Positions 15,526 to 15,599 of a stretch of 15,599 nucleotides of DNA are shown here, in pieces. Each line of letters begins with the position of its first letter. Position 1 is the first letter of the stretch. The stretch comes from Rhodobacterales bacterium (GTDB taxonomy: Bacteria; Pseudomonadota; Alphaproteobacteria; Rhodobacterales; Rhodobacteraceae): positions 402 through 16,000 of the forward strand of contig JAACVA010000021.1 in NCBI GenBank assembly GCA_009992615.1, written 5' to 3'. The translations under genes were made by a program, and so were the position numbers. The notes under the pieces are model-generated. The model saw only the letters and a program-made list of their open reading frames with translations. It did no database searches and was not told the DNA's origin.

Positions 15526-15553
15526 GGAGTATTTTCACAAAGAAGAAACCCGG

Positions 15554-15599
15554 TCAGACGAAGAACTGTCCGCCATTCGCACTGATCGTGCTGCCGGTG
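15554..15599 (-). CDS. Short-chain dehydrogenase C-terminus, probable acetoacetyl-CoA reductase
   Basis: Only the last 14 residues (TGSTISANGGQFFV) and a TGA at 15556-15554 lie in the window. TGxTI.xNGG is the usual end of FabG/PhaB-type short-chain reductases, and endings close to this are what I recall for PhaB (acetoacetyl-CoA reductase, the second step of PHB synthesis) in Rhodobacteraceae. That recall is unverified. The phasin gene downstream in the same direction makes PhaB more plausible than FabG, but 14 residues cannot decide it. Confidence 0.55.
   Translation of the reverse strand, partial: TGSTISANGGQFFV

Overview
The window reads as an alphaproteobacterial chromosome, most probably a Rhodobacteraceae/roseobacter-type organism. 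This rests on the GC-rich codon use, the protein similarity I recognise, the pntAB and phasin neighbours of the pyruvate dehydrogenase genes, and the C-terminal tail of a probable acetoacetyl-CoA reductase at the right edge. The species call is inference from one window. I see no mobile element, CRISPR array, tRNA or rRNA.

Left part (1-5954, + strand): one tightly packed operon. It holds the 3' end of a solute-binding protein, a hairpin, two MalF/MalG-type permeases, a MalK/UgpC-type ATPase, a cytoplasmic protein with two tandem glycerophosphodiester phosphodiesterase (GDPD) domains, and a LacI-family regulator. The order (binding protein, permease, permease, ATPase, phosphodiesterase) is that of Escherichia coli ugpBAECQ. 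A likely job is uptake of a glycerophosphodiester or related polar headgroup compound, its cleavage inside the cell, and control by a ligand-sensing repressor. The substrate is not proven.

Middle (5955-6153): a 199-base convergent spacer with nothing I can assign.

Right part (6154-15599, - strand, so read from right to left): the end of an SDR reductase (probably PhaB), a strong hairpin, then aceE (homodimeric pyruvate dehydrogenase E1), aceF (E2), lpd (E3 with its own lipoyl domain) and a phasin, separated by 12-21 bases. A 113-base leader carrying three inverted repeats follows, then pntA and pntB (proton-translocating transhydrogenase). Together these genes make acetyl-CoA from pyruvate, interconvert NADH and NADPH, and touch polyhydroxybutyrate (PHB) storage at both ends: a likely acetoacetyl-CoA reductase upstream and a granule-coat phasin inside the cluster.

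No wholly new system is evident. The most interesting details are: a matched loss of the EAA-loop glutamate in both permeases and of its arginine partner in the ATPase; the double GDPD with one altered metal ligand; a four-fold nonapeptide repeat in the phasin; E2 and E3 lipoyl domains nearly identical in protein but not in DNA; and the palindrome-rich pntA leader.
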